Assembly: GCA_017464525.1 (NCBI GenBank)
Contig: JAFTZM010000008.1
Location: forward strand, 54,109-118,108
DNA: 64,000 nt
Reading direction: 5' to 3'
Source of the DNA: Clostridia bacterium
GTDB lineage: Bacteria > Bacillota > Clostridia > Oscillospirales > QAKW01
The position numbers were made by a program, and so were the translations under genes. Below are positions 53,527 to 62,481 of this stretch, one piece after another. The notes under the pieces were generated by a model. The model did no database searches and had not been told where the DNA came from. It was given only the letters and a program-made list of their open reading frames with translations. Positions within the stretch are counted from its first letter, which is position 1. Every line of letters starts with the position of its first letter.

Positions 53527-54951
53527 ATGGATATTTCCATTCAAACAACGGCCTGCCGGGGGGAGCCGGTACCCGGTAAGAACGGTACCGTGGAGATCAG
53601 CGTGGTCACCGCCGGCACCGGCTGGCACCGCCTGCTGAACGAGACCGCCGAATGCCGCCCGGGTGATATGTATATCCTGCAGGGCGAGCTTCCCCATTGC
53701 TACAGCGGCGAAGAGCTCACCGTGCAGACCCTCACCTTCCCGGCGGGGGAGGAATGCTATGGCATCTTCCGGGATGATCTTCCCGTTTCCTACGCCCTGC
53801 TGAACAACCGGGCGATGGAGCAGGTGCTGGTCCATTTTGCTGCCATTAGCGAGGAACTGGATCGGCAGGAGCAGGATTGGCAAGTGGCTGTCCGCTCCCA
53901 CCTTTCCCTGCTTTTGATCCTGCTGGGGCGGTATATCGATCAGGCGGATACCGCCCATCGCCGCCATCCCAAGGAATGGGTGGCGGTCTCTGCCGCCCTC
54001 CGGGAGATCGGCGACCGCTTCGGCGATAGCGCCATGACCCTGGATTCGGTGGCGGCTGCAGTATTTCTCAGCAGTTCTCAGCTCAGCCGCCTCTTTCGGC
54101 GGGTGGTGGGGCAAAGCTTTCAGGAATATGTGAGAAGCGTCCGTTTGGGTCACGCCTGCCGCCTGCTTCGCTATACCGGGCTGACCAATGAAGAGATCGT
54201 GCGCCAATGCGGGCTGAAGGATGTTCCCACCTTCTACCGCCTTTTTAAAAACGAAACGGGAACCACCCCTTATCAATACAGAATGTCAAATATTGAAAAT
54301 GAAGAAAAAGGAGAAAAGATCATGATTATCACCGAAATTTCCGAATCTCTGCAAAGAGGCAAGGCCAAGGATGTAGAACGCCTGGTCACCGAGGCATTGG
54401 AGCAGGGCGTTCCTGCCGCCCGCATCCTCAACGAGGGGTTGCTGAGCGGGATGAATGTAGTGGGCGAAAAGTTCAAACGCAATGAGGTTTATGTTCCGGA
54501 GGTGCTGGTGGCCGCCCGTGCCATGAATAAGGGTATCGCCGTGCTGAAGCCCCATCTGGCCGAGGATGGCGTCAAAGCCAAGGGCAAGGTCTGCATCGGC
54601 ACCGTGCAGGGCGACCTCCACGATATCGGCAAAAATCTCGTTAAAATGATGATGGAGGGCAAGGGCCTTGAGGTTATCGATCTGGGCACCGATGTGGCCC
54701 CCGAGAACTTCGTGCAGACCGCCAAGGAGCAGGGCTGCCAGGTCATCTGCTGCTCCGCTCTGCTGACCACCACCATGGACGTGATGGCGGATGTGGTCAA
54801 GGCCGCCGAAGCCGCCGGCATCCGGGATCAGGTCAAGATCATGGTGGGCGGTGCCCCCGTGACCGAGGAATACTGCCAGAAGATCGGCGCCGATTGCTAC
54901 ACCTCCGACGCTGCCAGTGCCGCGGATGCGGCCGTGGAGTTGTGCCGATGA
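53527..54951 (+). CDS. Fusion of AraC-family regulator and corrinoid (B12-binding) protein
   Basis: 474 residues, start directly after the previous stop. Residues 1-258: AraC-type regulator with a cupin-like N-domain (CRPGDMYILQGELPH) and two helix-turn-helix units (LDSVAAAVFLSSSQLSRLFR; GLTNEEIVRQCGLKD...FYRLFKNETGTTPYQYR). Residues 266-474: a standard corrinoid protein with a helical cap and B12-binding domain (GTVQGDLHDIGKNLV, SALLTTTM, GGAPVTEEY); the His of DLHDIG is the lower cobalt ligand. The junction (54288-54321) reads like an intergenic gap, with AAAAAGGAGAAAAGATC before ATG 54322, so the 209-residue corrinoid protein may also be made alone. A lost stop codon or a sequencing error could explain the fusion. 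Confidence 0.85.
   Translation: MDISIQTTACRGEPVPGKNGTVEISVVTAGTGWHRLLNETAECRPGDMYILQGELPHCYSGEELTVQTLTFPAGEECYGIFRDDLPVSYALLNNRAMEQVLVHFAAISEELDRQEQDWQVAVRSHLSLLLILLGRYIDQADTAHRRHPKEWVAVSAALREIGDRFGDSAMTLDSVAAAVFLSSSQLSRLFRRVVGQSFQEYVRSVRLGHACRLLRYTGLTNEEIVRQCGLKDVPTFYRLFKNETGTTPYQYRMSNIENEEKGEKIMIITEISESLQRGKAKDVERLVTEALEQGVPAARILNEGLLSGMNVVGEKFKRNEVYVPEVLVAARAMNKGIAVLKPHLAEDGVKAKGKVCIGTVQGDLHDIGKNLVKMMMEGKGLEVIDLGTDVAPENFVQTAKEQGCQVICCSALLTTTMDVMADVVKAAEAAGIRDQVKIMVGGAPVTEEYCQKIGADCYTSDAASAADAAVELCR
54307..54324 (+). promoter_or_regulatory. Internal ribosome site and start codon within the fusion gene
   Basis: AAAAGGAG lies about nine bases before an in-frame ATG at 54322-54324, at the exact start expected for a free corrinoid protein. 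Confidence 0.7.
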
Positions 54952-56018
54952 ACTTTAACGAACAGTATAAAGACCGCCTCGACCGCTACGAGCAGTTCTG
55001 GGAGCGGACCAACAAGACCCCCGTTTTGAATTTCACCGCCCCCAAGGAGGGTGCGACCCATTTCACCAAGCCGGTCGATCTGAAGCAGAAATGGCTGGAT
55101 GAGGATTATGTTTTAAACTGGCACCGCCATAAGGTGGAAAATACCGCCTATGTGGCCGATGCGGTGCCCATGCTCTTTACCAATCTGGGCCCCGGCTGCC
55201 TTTCTGCCTGCATCGGCGGCAACTACGATCTGGGCGAGGATACCATTTGGCTGGATCGCCGCCCTGTCATTGAGGATTGGGAAGATCTGCCTCCCATCGA
55301 ATTTAATGAAAATAGCGAAATGTGGCAGCATCTCCTGCGGCTGCAGAAAAAGTTTGCCACCGATTCCAATGTGCATTTTTCCATCACCGATCTGGGGGGA
55401 ATTCTGGATATTCTGGCCTCCCTGCGGGGTACGCAGGAACTGCTTTATGATCTCTATGATTATCCCGATGAGATCAAAGAGCTTTCCAAACGGGTCAACC
55501 AGATGTGGATCTGTGCTTATAAGATGCAGGTAGAAACGGTGAAGAAACACGGCCTGCCCTATAATACCTGGATGAATATTCCTTCTGCCAAGGACTGGTA
55601 TCCCATGCAGTGCGATTTTTCCTATATGCTCTCTCCTGCTCATTTCGAAGAGTTTGTTCTGCCCGATCTGGTGGAGCAGGCCAAGCATATCGAGCGCCCC
55701 GTTTACCATCTGGACGGCGTGGGTGAGCTGCCCCATCTGGATATGATTCTGGAGATTCCCGGCCTAAAGGCCATTCAGTGGGCACCCGGTGCGGGCGAAG
55801 CCCCCGAATGGGATGAAAAATGGTTCCCTGTCCTGCGGAAGATCCAGGATAAGAAGAAGGGGATCATCCTGCGGCGCGGGGCAGGCGAGAATGATCCGGA
55901 AGGGATGGAAAAACTGATCAGAACTATGGACCCTGCCGGCTTCTACATTTCCGGTGCCTGCTCCTCTGTTCAGAAGGCCGAGGAATTGGCAGAAAATATT
56001 ATCCGCTGGTCTAAATAA
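54948..56018 (+). CDS. Uroporphyrinogen decarboxylase-fold methyltransferase
   Basis: 356 residues from the ATG that overlaps the previous stop; an in-frame upstream start is rejected. Weak but recognisable URO-D fold: LSKRVNQMWICAYKMQ, SPAHFEEFVLPDLVEQA, YHLDGVGELPHLDMIL. The usual HxC zinc motif reads YHLDG, so metal binding may differ. The operon context (corrinoid protein upstream, activator downstream) supports a role in corrinoid-dependent methyl transfer; substrate unknown. Confidence 0.78.
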   Translation: MNFNEQYKDRLDRYEQFWERTNKTPVLNFTAPKEGATHFTKPVDLKQKWLDEDYVLNWHRHKVENTAYVADAVPMLFTNLGPGCLSACIGGNYDLGEDTIWLDRRPVIEDWEDLPPIEFNENSEMWQHLLRLQKKFATDSNVHFSITDLGGILDILASLRGTQELLYDLYDYPDEIKELSKRVNQMWICAYKMQVETVKKHGLPYNTWMNIPSAKDWYPMQCDFSYMLSPAHFEEFVLPDLVEQAKHIERPVYHLDGVGELPHLDMILEIPGLKAIQWAPGAGEAPEWDEKWFPVLRKIQDKKKGIILRRGAGENDPEGMEKLIRTMDPAGFYISGACSSVQKAEELAENIIRWSK

Positions 56019-56029
56019 GGAGAAAAACA

Positions 56030-57097
56030 ATGGAACTGACTTCTCGTGAACGAATGCTCCGCACCTACCGCCGCCAAGAAATTGACCGCATCATGATGCT
56101 GGATACCGCATGGAAGGGTACCGTTGCCCGCTGGTATCGGGAGGGGTTGCCTGCTGGGGTGGATTGGCAGGATTATTTCGGCTTCGACCGGGTGGTGCGG
56201 GTCTGCCCCGATAATTCCCCCCGCTTTCCCGTGCGGGTGCTGGAGGAAAACGAACGGTATCAGATCGTTACCACCAAGTGGGGCACCACCCAAAAGAGGT
56301 TTACTGCCCTGGATTCTACCCCTGAAACGCTGGCATATTCCTACGATTCCCCCGAAAAATGGCCGGAGGCCAAGGCAAAAATGCTGGAATACCATGAGGA
56401 TCGCATCCCTTGGGACTATTTAAAGGAAAACGCTCCCCTCTGGAAGGTACGGGGCGATTTCCGCCAGCTGGTGGTGTGGTTTGGCTTCGATGTGGCCCAT
56501 TCCCATATGGCAGGCACCGAAAACGTACTGATGGGGATGTACGACGATCCCGAATGGATCACCGATATGTTCGAGACCTACCTTAACACCTCGCTGGATC
56601 TCTGCCAGCGTATCTTGGATGCGGGCTATGAGTTCGACGGCATCTTCTGGTACGATGATATGGGCTATAAGGGCACTACCTTCTTTTCCCCCGCCCAGTA
56701 CCGGGAACTGCTTAAGCCCTATCATAAGCGGGTCATCGACTGGGCCCACGAGCGGGGATTGGTCACCGAGCTGCACTCCTGCGGCTTTATCCAGCCGCTG
56801 GTCCCCGATCTCTGCGAGATCGGGCTGGAGATGCTCAACCCCTTGGAGATCAAGGCGGGGATGGATCCCTTCTATTTAAAAAAGACCTACGGCGATCAAT
56901 TGGCCTTCCACGGCGGCATCAACGCCCAGCTTTGGGATCGCCCCGAACTGGTACTGCCCGAAATGGAGCGGATCATTCCGGTGATGAAGGAAGGCGGCGG
57001 CTATGTCTTCGCCTCCGACCATAGCATCCCCAACTCCGTTTCTTTTGAGACCATGAAGCAGATCGCCGCCGCGGCCCACCGATTGGGGAAGTATTGA
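56030..57097 (+). CDS. Uroporphyrinogen decarboxylase-fold methyltransferase
   Basis: 355 residues after AAGGAG. Opens MELTSRERMLRTYRRQEIDR and shows DGIFWYDDMGYKGTTFFSP and LHSCGFIQPLVPDLCEIG. The HSC triplet is a possible zinc site, and the URO-D end-pattern GDQLAFHGGIN is conserved. It belongs to the branch common in gut Clostridia whose substrates are mostly unassigned. Followed after two bases by a DUF2284 gene. Confidence 0.82.
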   Translation: MELTSRERMLRTYRRQEIDRIMMLDTAWKGTVARWYREGLPAGVDWQDYFGFDRVVRVCPDNSPRFPVRVLEENERYQIVTTKWGTTQKRFTALDSTPETLAYSYDSPEKWPEAKAKMLEYHEDRIPWDYLKENAPLWKVRGDFRQLVVWFGFDVAHSHMAGTENVLMGMYDDPEWITDMFETYLNTSLDLCQRILDAGYEFDGIFWYDDMGYKGTTFFSPAQYRELLKPYHKRVIDWAHERGLVTELHSCGFIQPLVPDLCEIGLEMLNPLEIKAGMDPFYLKKTYGDQLAFHGGINAQLWDRPELVLPEMERIIPVMKEGGGYVFASDHSIPNSVSFETMKQIAAAAHRLGKY

Positions 57098-57099
57098 AG

Positions 57100-57624
57100 A
57101 TGAAAAAACGATTGGAAGCCGCCGGCGTCTTTCAGTTTGAGAGCCTGCCGGTGGGGGAGATCCCCTTTTCCGAGGCGGTTACCGCCGCCTGTGCCGCCAA
57201 CCGATGCGGTAAGTATGCCACCTGCTGGACCTGCCCGCCGGGGCTGGATCCACAGAAGGCAAAGGAAAGGATCCAAGCCTATCAAACGGCATGGGTCTTT
57301 ACCTGCAAATATAATTTAGAGGATTCCTTCGATTTCGAAGGGATGCGGGCGGGCGGCCACGCCACCCATAAAAAATTGCTGGCGTTGACCGACGATCTGC
57401 ACCGGGACGGCATCGATTTCATGGCATTGGGCTGTGAGGGGTGTATCCTCTGTGAGGCCTGCACCTACCCCCATGCCCCTTGCCGCTTCCCGGAGCGGGC
57501 CATCCCCTCGGTGGAGGCCTGCGGCATCGATGTAGTGGCCCTTTCCCGCCGGGTGGGGATCAACTACCATAACGGCCCCAATACCGTAACCTATTTTTGT
57601 GTGATTTTAAGGAACGAAAAATGA
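57100..57624 (+). CDS. DUF2284 cysteine-rich metal-binding protein
   Basis: 174 residues from the ATG at 57100, two bases after the previous stop. Rich in Cys: CAANRCGKYATCWTCPPG near the N-terminus and CEGCILCEACTYPHAPCRFP in the C-terminal half, the latter like a ferredoxin-type cluster site. DUF2284 proteins are often found with corrinoid methyltransferases and may carry electrons or load a cluster. The exact role is not established. Its stop overlaps the next start. Confidence 0.85.
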   Translation: MKKRLEAAGVFQFESLPVGEIPFSEAVTAACAANRCGKYATCWTCPPGLDPQKAKERIQAYQTAWVFTCKYNLEDSFDFEGMRAGGHATHKKLLALTDDLHRDGIDFMALGCEGCILCEACTYPHAPCRFPERAIPSVEACGIDVVALSRRVGINYHNGPNTVTYFCVILRNEK

Positions 57625-58610
57625 AAGAAAAAGCCAAAAAACTGTTAAATAACAAAGAAAAAACGTTGCCTATCCTCTCCTTTCCCTCGGTGCAGCTGCT
57701 GGGTATCAGCGTGAAGGAGCTCATTTCCTCTGCCGAGATGCAGGTCAAGGGGATGAAAGCCATTGCGGATCGTTGCCCCATGGGCGCCGCTCTGAATATG
57801 ATGGATCTTTCGGTGGAGGCGGAGGCCTTCGGTTGTACTGTCCGTTGCCCCGAAAATGAGGTTCCAACGGTGGAAAAGGGTGTGCTGGAGGATATTTCCC
57901 GCGCAGCCGGCTTGACCGTTCCTCCTGTAGGGGCGGGGCGTACCTCTCTCTATATTGAAGGGGTGCGGCTGGCTTGTAAGGAGATCACCGACCGCCCGGT
58001 CTTTTGCGGGGTCATCGGCCCCTATTCGCTGGCGGGGCGGCTCTTCGATATGACCGAGCTGATGATGGAATGCTACGATTCCCCTGAGGATGTGAAGCTT
58101 CTGCTGGAAAAGGTCACCGAATTCCTCATCGCCTATATCCAAGCCTTTAAGGAGGCGGGGGCCGATGGCGTGGTGATGGCAGAGCCTGCCGCGGGCCTGC
58201 TTTCCCCCGACCTTGCGGAAGAATTTTCCGCTCCGTATGTTAAACGCATCTTCGAGGCGGTGGGGAGCGAGGATTTTCTGCTCTGCTACCATAACTGCGG
58301 CAATGCGGTGGGGGATATGGCGGAGCAGATCGCCGCACTCCGTGCGGATATCTACCATTTCGGCAATGCCATCGACCTGAAGGCGCTGATTCCCCGGATG
58401 CCCGCCGAAAGCATCGTGATGGGCAATCTGGATCCCCTTCTTTTTGTGGACGGCACCCCCGAGGTCATCGGGGCGGAACTGCGCCGGATCCATGGGGAAT
58501 GCGGCGGATATGAGAACTTCATGCTCTCCTCCGGATGCGATATTCCGCCTCGCGCCAAGTGGGAAAATTTAGACGCTTATTTCCAAACGGTGCAGGCAAT
58601 CTATGGTTAA
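57621..58610 (+). CDS. MtaA-like methylcorrinoid methyltransferase
   Basis: 329 residues from the ATG at 57621 (AAGGAACG upstream). Of the four URO-D proteins here this is closest to MtaA/MtbA: it has CYHNCGNAV with the HxC zinc ligands and a later Cys in LSSGCDIPP, the third ligand. MtaA-type enzymes pass the methyl group from the corrinoid to a thiol or other acceptor such as CoM; in Clostridia the acceptor is more likely tetrahydrofolate. Assignment to methyl-acceptor role is inference. It overlaps the next gene by eight bases. Confidence 0.82.
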   Translation: MKEKAKKLLNNKEKTLPILSFPSVQLLGISVKELISSAEMQVKGMKAIADRCPMGAALNMMDLSVEAEAFGCTVRCPENEVPTVEKGVLEDISRAAGLTVPPVGAGRTSLYIEGVRLACKEITDRPVFCGVIGPYSLAGRLFDMTELMMECYDSPEDVKLLLEKVTEFLIAYIQAFKEAGADGVVMAEPAAGLLSPDLAEEFSAPYVKRIFEAVGSEDFLLCYHNCGNAVGDMAEQIAALRADIYHFGNAIDLKALIPRMPAESIVMGNLDPLLFVDGTPEVIGAELRRIHGECGGYENFMLSSGCDIPPRAKWENLDAYFQTVQAIYG

Positions 58611-59970
58611 AATAACCATCGAAAAAAAAGAATATTTTGCGCCGAAAGGCACCCTTCTTTCAGATTTTTTGCAGCAAAACGGTTTTGATGTTCCCCATCC
58701 TTGCGGAGGGAATGGCACCTGCGGCAAATGCACGGTGACCGTCAACGGCAAGCCGGAGCAAAGCTGCCGCTATCTGCTTGAAGAAGATGTTACCCTGAAA
58801 CTTCCCCATCGGGAAATGATCTTTTCTCCCGTCCGGGAGGGGGAAGGGGAGGGCACCGGCATTTATGTGCTGGATCTGGGCACCACCACCCTTGCCCTGG
58901 CGGAGGTCTCGGCCGCCGGTGAGCCTTTGCAGCCTGTAACTTGCACCAACCCCCAGCGGAGCTTTGGGGCAGATGTGATCTCCCGGATCGAATATTCCGC
59001 TAAAAACGGCCCGGAACGGTTGCAAAAGGTGCTTTTAGAGGCGCTTTCTGCCCTGCTGAAGGGGCGGAAGGGTAAGGAACTCTATGTGGCGGGGAATACC
59101 ACCATGCTCCATCTGCTTTTTGGGGTGGACCCTTCTCCTATGGGCGCCGCCCCCTATACCCCTGCCTTTTTGGGGGAACGGCGGCAGGAATTACCGCTGC
59201 CGGTCAAAAATGTGATCGCTCTGCCCGGCATCGCCGCCTTTGTGGGGGCCGATCTTGTGGCGGGGCTGATGGCCTTCGCCCCTCCTGTTGAAGGGAAATA
59301 CCACCTGCTGGTGGATCTTGGTACCAATGCCGAGATCCTGCTCTTTTCCCGGGAACGGGTGCTTTGCACCGCTGCGGCGGCAGGCCCCTGCTTTGAAGGG
59401 GCCAATATTACCTGCGGCATGAGCGCCGTTCCCGGCGCCATCTCCGCTTATTCCGAGGCCGGTTATCAGACAGTGGGAGAGGTCGCTCCTATCGGTATCT
59501 GCGGCACCGGGCTCATCGACCTCATCGCCACCCTGGTGCGCCAAGGGGTCATCGATGAGAGCGGCTACTTACAGGAGGATTTTTACGTCACATCTGCAGT
59601 ACGGTTGACTCCCGGAGATGTTCGGGCCTTTCAACTGGCCAAGGCAGCGGTGTACGCCGCCATTCTGGCTCTGATGAGAAGGGCGGGGATCCGCTATGAT
59701 CAGATCGACCGGTTGTATCTCGCCGGAGGCTTTTCGGCGGCGGTGGATCGGGAGAATGCGGCGGCGGTGGGGCTGTTGCCCCGGGAATTGAAGGAAAAGG
59801 TTCATTTCGCCGGCAACAGCAGCCTGCGGGGCGCCGCCCGCTATGCCGCCGGGATGCCGTTGCCCTCTTCGCTCGGCAACGCCCGGTATATCGATCTCTC
59901 TGCTGATGGGGATTTTGCAGATCTTTTTATGGAAAATATGGAATTTGGGGGCAAATTCACCTCTTTATAG
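58603..59970 (+). CDS. RACo-like reductive activator of corrinoid proteins
   Basis: 455 residues. N-terminal plant-type [2Fe-2S] ferredoxin domain with Cys in HPCGGNGTCGKC and EQSC (about residues 33-53), then an ASKHA-type ATPase core (DUF4445): LDLGTTTLALAEV, VAGNTTMLHLLFG, LVDLGTNAEILLF and YLAGGFSAAVDREN. RACo uses ATP to reduce inactive Co(II) corrinoid to Co(I). The activator is placed last in the operon, as is common. It is shorter than typical RACo (about 600 residues) because little linker is present between the two domains. Confidence 0.9.
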   Translation: MVKITIEKKEYFAPKGTLLSDFLQQNGFDVPHPCGGNGTCGKCTVTVNGKPEQSCRYLLEEDVTLKLPHREMIFSPVREGEGEGTGIYVLDLGTTTLALAEVSAAGEPLQPVTCTNPQRSFGADVISRIEYSAKNGPERLQKVLLEALSALLKGRKGKELYVAGNTTMLHLLFGVDPSPMGAAPYTPAFLGERRQELPLPVKNVIALPGIAAFVGADLVAGLMAFAPPVEGKYHLLVDLGTNAEILLFSRERVLCTAAAAGPCFEGANITCGMSAVPGAISAYSEAGYQTVGEVAPIGICGTGLIDLIATLVRQGVIDESGYLQEDFYVTSAVRLTPGDVRAFQLAKAAVYAAILALMRRAGIRYDQIDRLYLAGGFSAAVDRENAAAVGLLPRELKEKVHFAGNSSLRGAARYAAGMPLPSSLGNARYIDLSADGDFADLFMENMEFGGKFTSL

Positions 59971-59983
59971 GGGTGAATTTGTT
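59952..59983 (+). terminator. Terminator of the corrinoid operon
   Basis: CAAATTCACC / GGTGAATTTG with loop TCTTTATAGG, then TTCTTTTTT. Part of the stem overlaps the last codons of the RACo-like gene. Confidence 0.85.
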
Positions 59984-59999
59984 CTTTTTTATAAAAAGA

Positions 60000-60028
60000 T
60001 TGACGGCAATTTTGCAATGCTTTAAAAT
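60000..60028 (+). promoter_or_regulatory. Promoter of rhaA-rhaD
   Basis: TTGACG (60000-60005), 17-base spacer, TAAAAT (60023-60028), directly downstream of the preceding terminator. Confidence 0.85.
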
Positions 60029-60061
60029 AAAGATAATAAAAAACAAGCAAGGAGGTTCCCC

Positions 60062-61306
60062 ATGGAACGGTACGAATCTGCAAGCACAAAATATAAAAAG
60101 CTCGGCATTGATACCGAGCAGGTACTGGAAACCTTAAAGAATATTCCCGTCAGCATCCATTGCTGGCAGGGAGATGATGTCACCGGTTTCGAGGCAGCCG
60201 ATGGCTCCCTTACCGGCGGCATCCAGGCCACCGGCAACTATCCCGGCAAGGCCCGCACCCCCGAGGAGCTGATGGCTGATCTGGAAAAGGCTCTGAGCCT
60301 GATCCCCGGCAAAAAGAAGATCAATCTCCACGCCTGCTACGCGATTTTTGACGGTGAGAAGGTGGATCGGGACGCGCTGGAGCCCAAGCACTTCGCCAAG
60401 TGGGTGGAGTGGGCCAAAAAGAATCACGTAGGGCTGGATTTTAACCCCACCTACTTCAGCCATCCCAAGGCTGCCGATAGCCTCACCCTTTCCCATCCCG
60501 ACGATGAGATCCGTGCCTTCTGGGTGCGCCATGGCATCGCCTGCCGCAAGATCGCAGCCTATTTTGCTAAAGAGCTGGGCTGCGAGAGTGTCTGCAACAG
60601 CTGGATCCCCGACGGTTATAAGGAGATCCCCGCCGATCGCTTGGGTCCCCGCCTGCGCCTGAAGGACAGCCTGGATCAGATCTTTGCCGAAAAGCTCCCC
60701 GGCGTGGTGGATTGCGTGGAGAGCAAGGTCTTCGGCATCGGCCTGGAGGCCTATACGGTGGGCTCCTCCGAGTTCTATCTCACCTATGCGGCCACCCATC
60801 CCGGCGTGTATAATCTGCTGGATAACGGCCACTATCACCCCACCGAGGTGATCAGCGATAAGCTGCCCGCCCTGCTGGCCTTCTACGATCGGATTCCCCT
60901 CCATGTGACCCGCCCCATGCGGTGGGACAGCGACCATGTGGTGCTGCTGGATGATGAGCTGAAGGAAATCGCCAAGGAGATCGTCCGTTGCGACGGTCTG
61001 GAGAAGGTCATGATCGGCCTGGATTATTTCGATGCCTCCATCAACCGTGTTTCGGCTTGGGTGGTGGGTACCCGCAATATGCAGAAGGCCCTGCTGGCCG
61101 CTCTGCTGGAGCCCCATGCCCATTTCAAGGCCCTGCAGGATGAGGGCAACTTCACCCGGCTGATGGCCGAGCGGGAGGCAGTCAAGGTCTATCCCTTTGG
61201 CGATATCTGGGATGAGTACTGCGCTCGCCAGGGCGTTGCCAACGAGGACGATTGGTTTGCCGAGATCGAAACCTATGAGAAAGAAATTTTAAGTAAGAGA
61301 GGATAA
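60062..61306 (+). CDS. rhaA: L-rhamnose isomerase
   Basis: 414 residues, close to the family's length (419 in E. coli); AAGGAGG precedes the ATG. It converts L-rhamnose to L-rhamnulose. Recognised by [13 protein letters not shown] near the N-terminus, [28 protein letters not shown] and [13 protein letters not shown], which include the metal-binding Glu, Asp and His residues of the TIM-barrel. Five bases separate it from rhaD. No rhamnulokinase gene is adjacent. Confidence 0.96.
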   Translation: MERYESASTKYKKLGIDTEQVLETLKNIPVSIHCWQGDDVTGFEAADGSLTGGIQATGNYPGKARTPEELMADLEKALSLIPGKKKINLHACYAIFDGEKVDRDALEPKHFAKWVEWAKKNHVGLDFNPTYFSHPKAADSLTLSHPDDEIRAFWVRHGIACRKIAAYFAKELGCESVCNSWIPDGYKEIPADRLGPRLRLKDSLDQIFAEKLPGVVDCVESKVFGIGLEAYTVGSSEFYLTYAATHPGVYNLLDNGHYHPTEVISDKLPALLAFYDRIPLHVTRPMRWDSDHVVLLDDELKEIAKEIVRCDGLEKVMIGLDYFDASINRVSAWVVGTRNMQKALLAALLEPHAHFKALQDEGNFTRLMAEREAVKVYPFGDIWDEYCARQGVANEDDWFAEIETYEKEILSKRG

Positions 61307-61311
61307 AAAAC

Positions 61312-62136
61312 ATGAGCATTGTATTAGAGCAAAAATTTATGCAGGACTACATCCGCTGCGCCAACGACGGTTGGGAGTGGAAATTCCATGAGCGCAACGG
61401 CGGCAACCTTTCCTACCGCATGAGAGCCGAGGAAGTGGAGGCCTGCAAGAGCGAATTCACCTACGATCAGGAGTGGGTATCTTTGGGCGTTACCGCCGAG
61501 AATTTGGCTAACGAGTATTTCGTGGTCACCGGCAGCGGCAAGTTCTTCCGTAACGTGATCCTCAACCCCGCCGCAAACCTTTGCATTCTGCGCCTGAACG
61601 AAAAGGGCGATTCCTATCAGGTGGTTTGGGGTCTGGTAGAAGGCGGCAAGCCCTCCAGCGAGTTCCCCAGCCATGTGACCAGCCATTCTGTGAAGGTGGC
61701 TCAGTCCGATGACTACCGCATCATCTACCACGCGCACCCCGTGAACATCATCTCCCTCACCTTTGTGACCGAGATCGACGATAAGGCCCTTACTCTGGCC
61801 CTCTGGGAGAGCATGACCGAGTGCTCTGTGATCTTCCCCGAAGGCGTGGGCTTTGTTCGCTGGATGGTACCCGGCGGCGCCGAGGTGGCTCTGGAGACCA
61901 AGAAGCTGATGGAGAAGTATAACGTGGTCGTATGGGAAGCTCATGGCCTCTTCTGCGCCGGCGATACCTTCGATAACGTATTCGGCCTGATGCATACCGT
62001 GGAGAAGGCCGCCGAGATCCGGATGAAGGTGCTGGCTACCGGCCTGCCCTTCCGCCGTGCCATTGATGCACAAGGCCTGCGCGACTGCGCTGTTCGCTAT
62101 AGCCTCAACCTCAACGAGGATCTTTTGGACGAGTAA
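61312..62136 (+). CDS. rhaD: Rhamnulose-1-phosphate aldolase
   Basis: 274 residues, exactly the length of the E. coli enzyme. Class II aldolase splitting rhamnulose 1-phosphate into dihydroxyacetone phosphate and L-lactaldehyde. Signatures: NGGNLSYR (phosphate loop), GKPSSEFPSHVTSH with the catalytic Glu, YHAHP with two zinc His, and EAHGLFC with the third. Followed by a terminator. Confidence 0.96.
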   Translation: MSIVLEQKFMQDYIRCANDGWEWKFHERNGGNLSYRMRAEEVEACKSEFTYDQEWVSLGVTAENLANEYFVVTGSGKFFRNVILNPAANLCILRLNEKGDSYQVVWGLVEGGKPSSEFPSHVTSHSVKVAQSDDYRIIYHAHPVNIISLTFVTEIDDKALTLALWESMTECSVIFPEGVGFVRWMVPGGAEVALETKKLMEKYNVVVWEAHGLFCAGDTFDNVFGLMHTVEKAAEIRMKVLATGLPFRRAIDAQGLRDCAVRYSLNLNEDLLDE

Positions 62137-62149
62137 TATTTGATATCAT

Positions 62150-62184
62150 GATGGCAGATGCTAAAAAGTGTCTGCCATCTTTTT
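62150..62184 (+). terminator. Terminator of rhaA-rhaD
   Basis: GATGGCAGA / TCTGCCATC stem with a 12-base loop and a T-run, 13 bases after the rhaD stop. Confidence 0.85.
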
Positions 62185-62290
62185 GATGTTGCAAAAAAGG
62201 AAAAGGGTTGAAAGAAATGGGTCGCCGTTGCCGCCTCCTTATTTTACATCTTACTCTTAATCTATCTCTTTTCTCTTTCTCTTACTCAAC

Positions 62291-62326
62291 GTAACAATTT
62301 TGTAACATCGTGTAACATTGTTACAC
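62291..62326. promoter_or_regulatory. Phased GTAACA repeats with palindrome
   Basis: Three direct copies of GTAACA at 62291, 62302 and 62312 (steps of 11 and 10 bases, about one helical turn) end in the palindrome GTGTAACATTGTTACAC (62310-62326; 8-bp arms). It lies 90 bases upstream of the prs promoter and looks like a regulator-binding array. Confidence 0.5.
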
Positions 62327-62415
62327 CTCTACTGCTCACTTTGATACAAACAAACCAATATTTCCCGGTATTTTTTGGTAGTTTGTGAGATTTTTTGTCA
62401 AAATAAAAAATAGGG

Positions 62416-62445
62416 TTGAAGAAACCCTGTGTTATATAGTAAAAT
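62416..62445 (+). promoter_or_regulatory. Promoter of prs
   Basis: TTGAAG (62416-62421), 18 bases, TAAAAT (62440-62445). The -35 lies in an inverted repeat AGGGTT-N5-AACCCT (62412-62428), so a repressor could bind there. Confidence 0.65.
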
Positions 62446-62481
62446 ATAAATACCGAAACAAATAACGAGGAGGATGTTAAA

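Noticed and set aside
52417..58610. URO-D proteins as HemE of heme synthesis
   Set aside because: Four copies with a corrinoid protein, RACo activator and DUF2284 indicate methyl transfer; no other heme genes are present.
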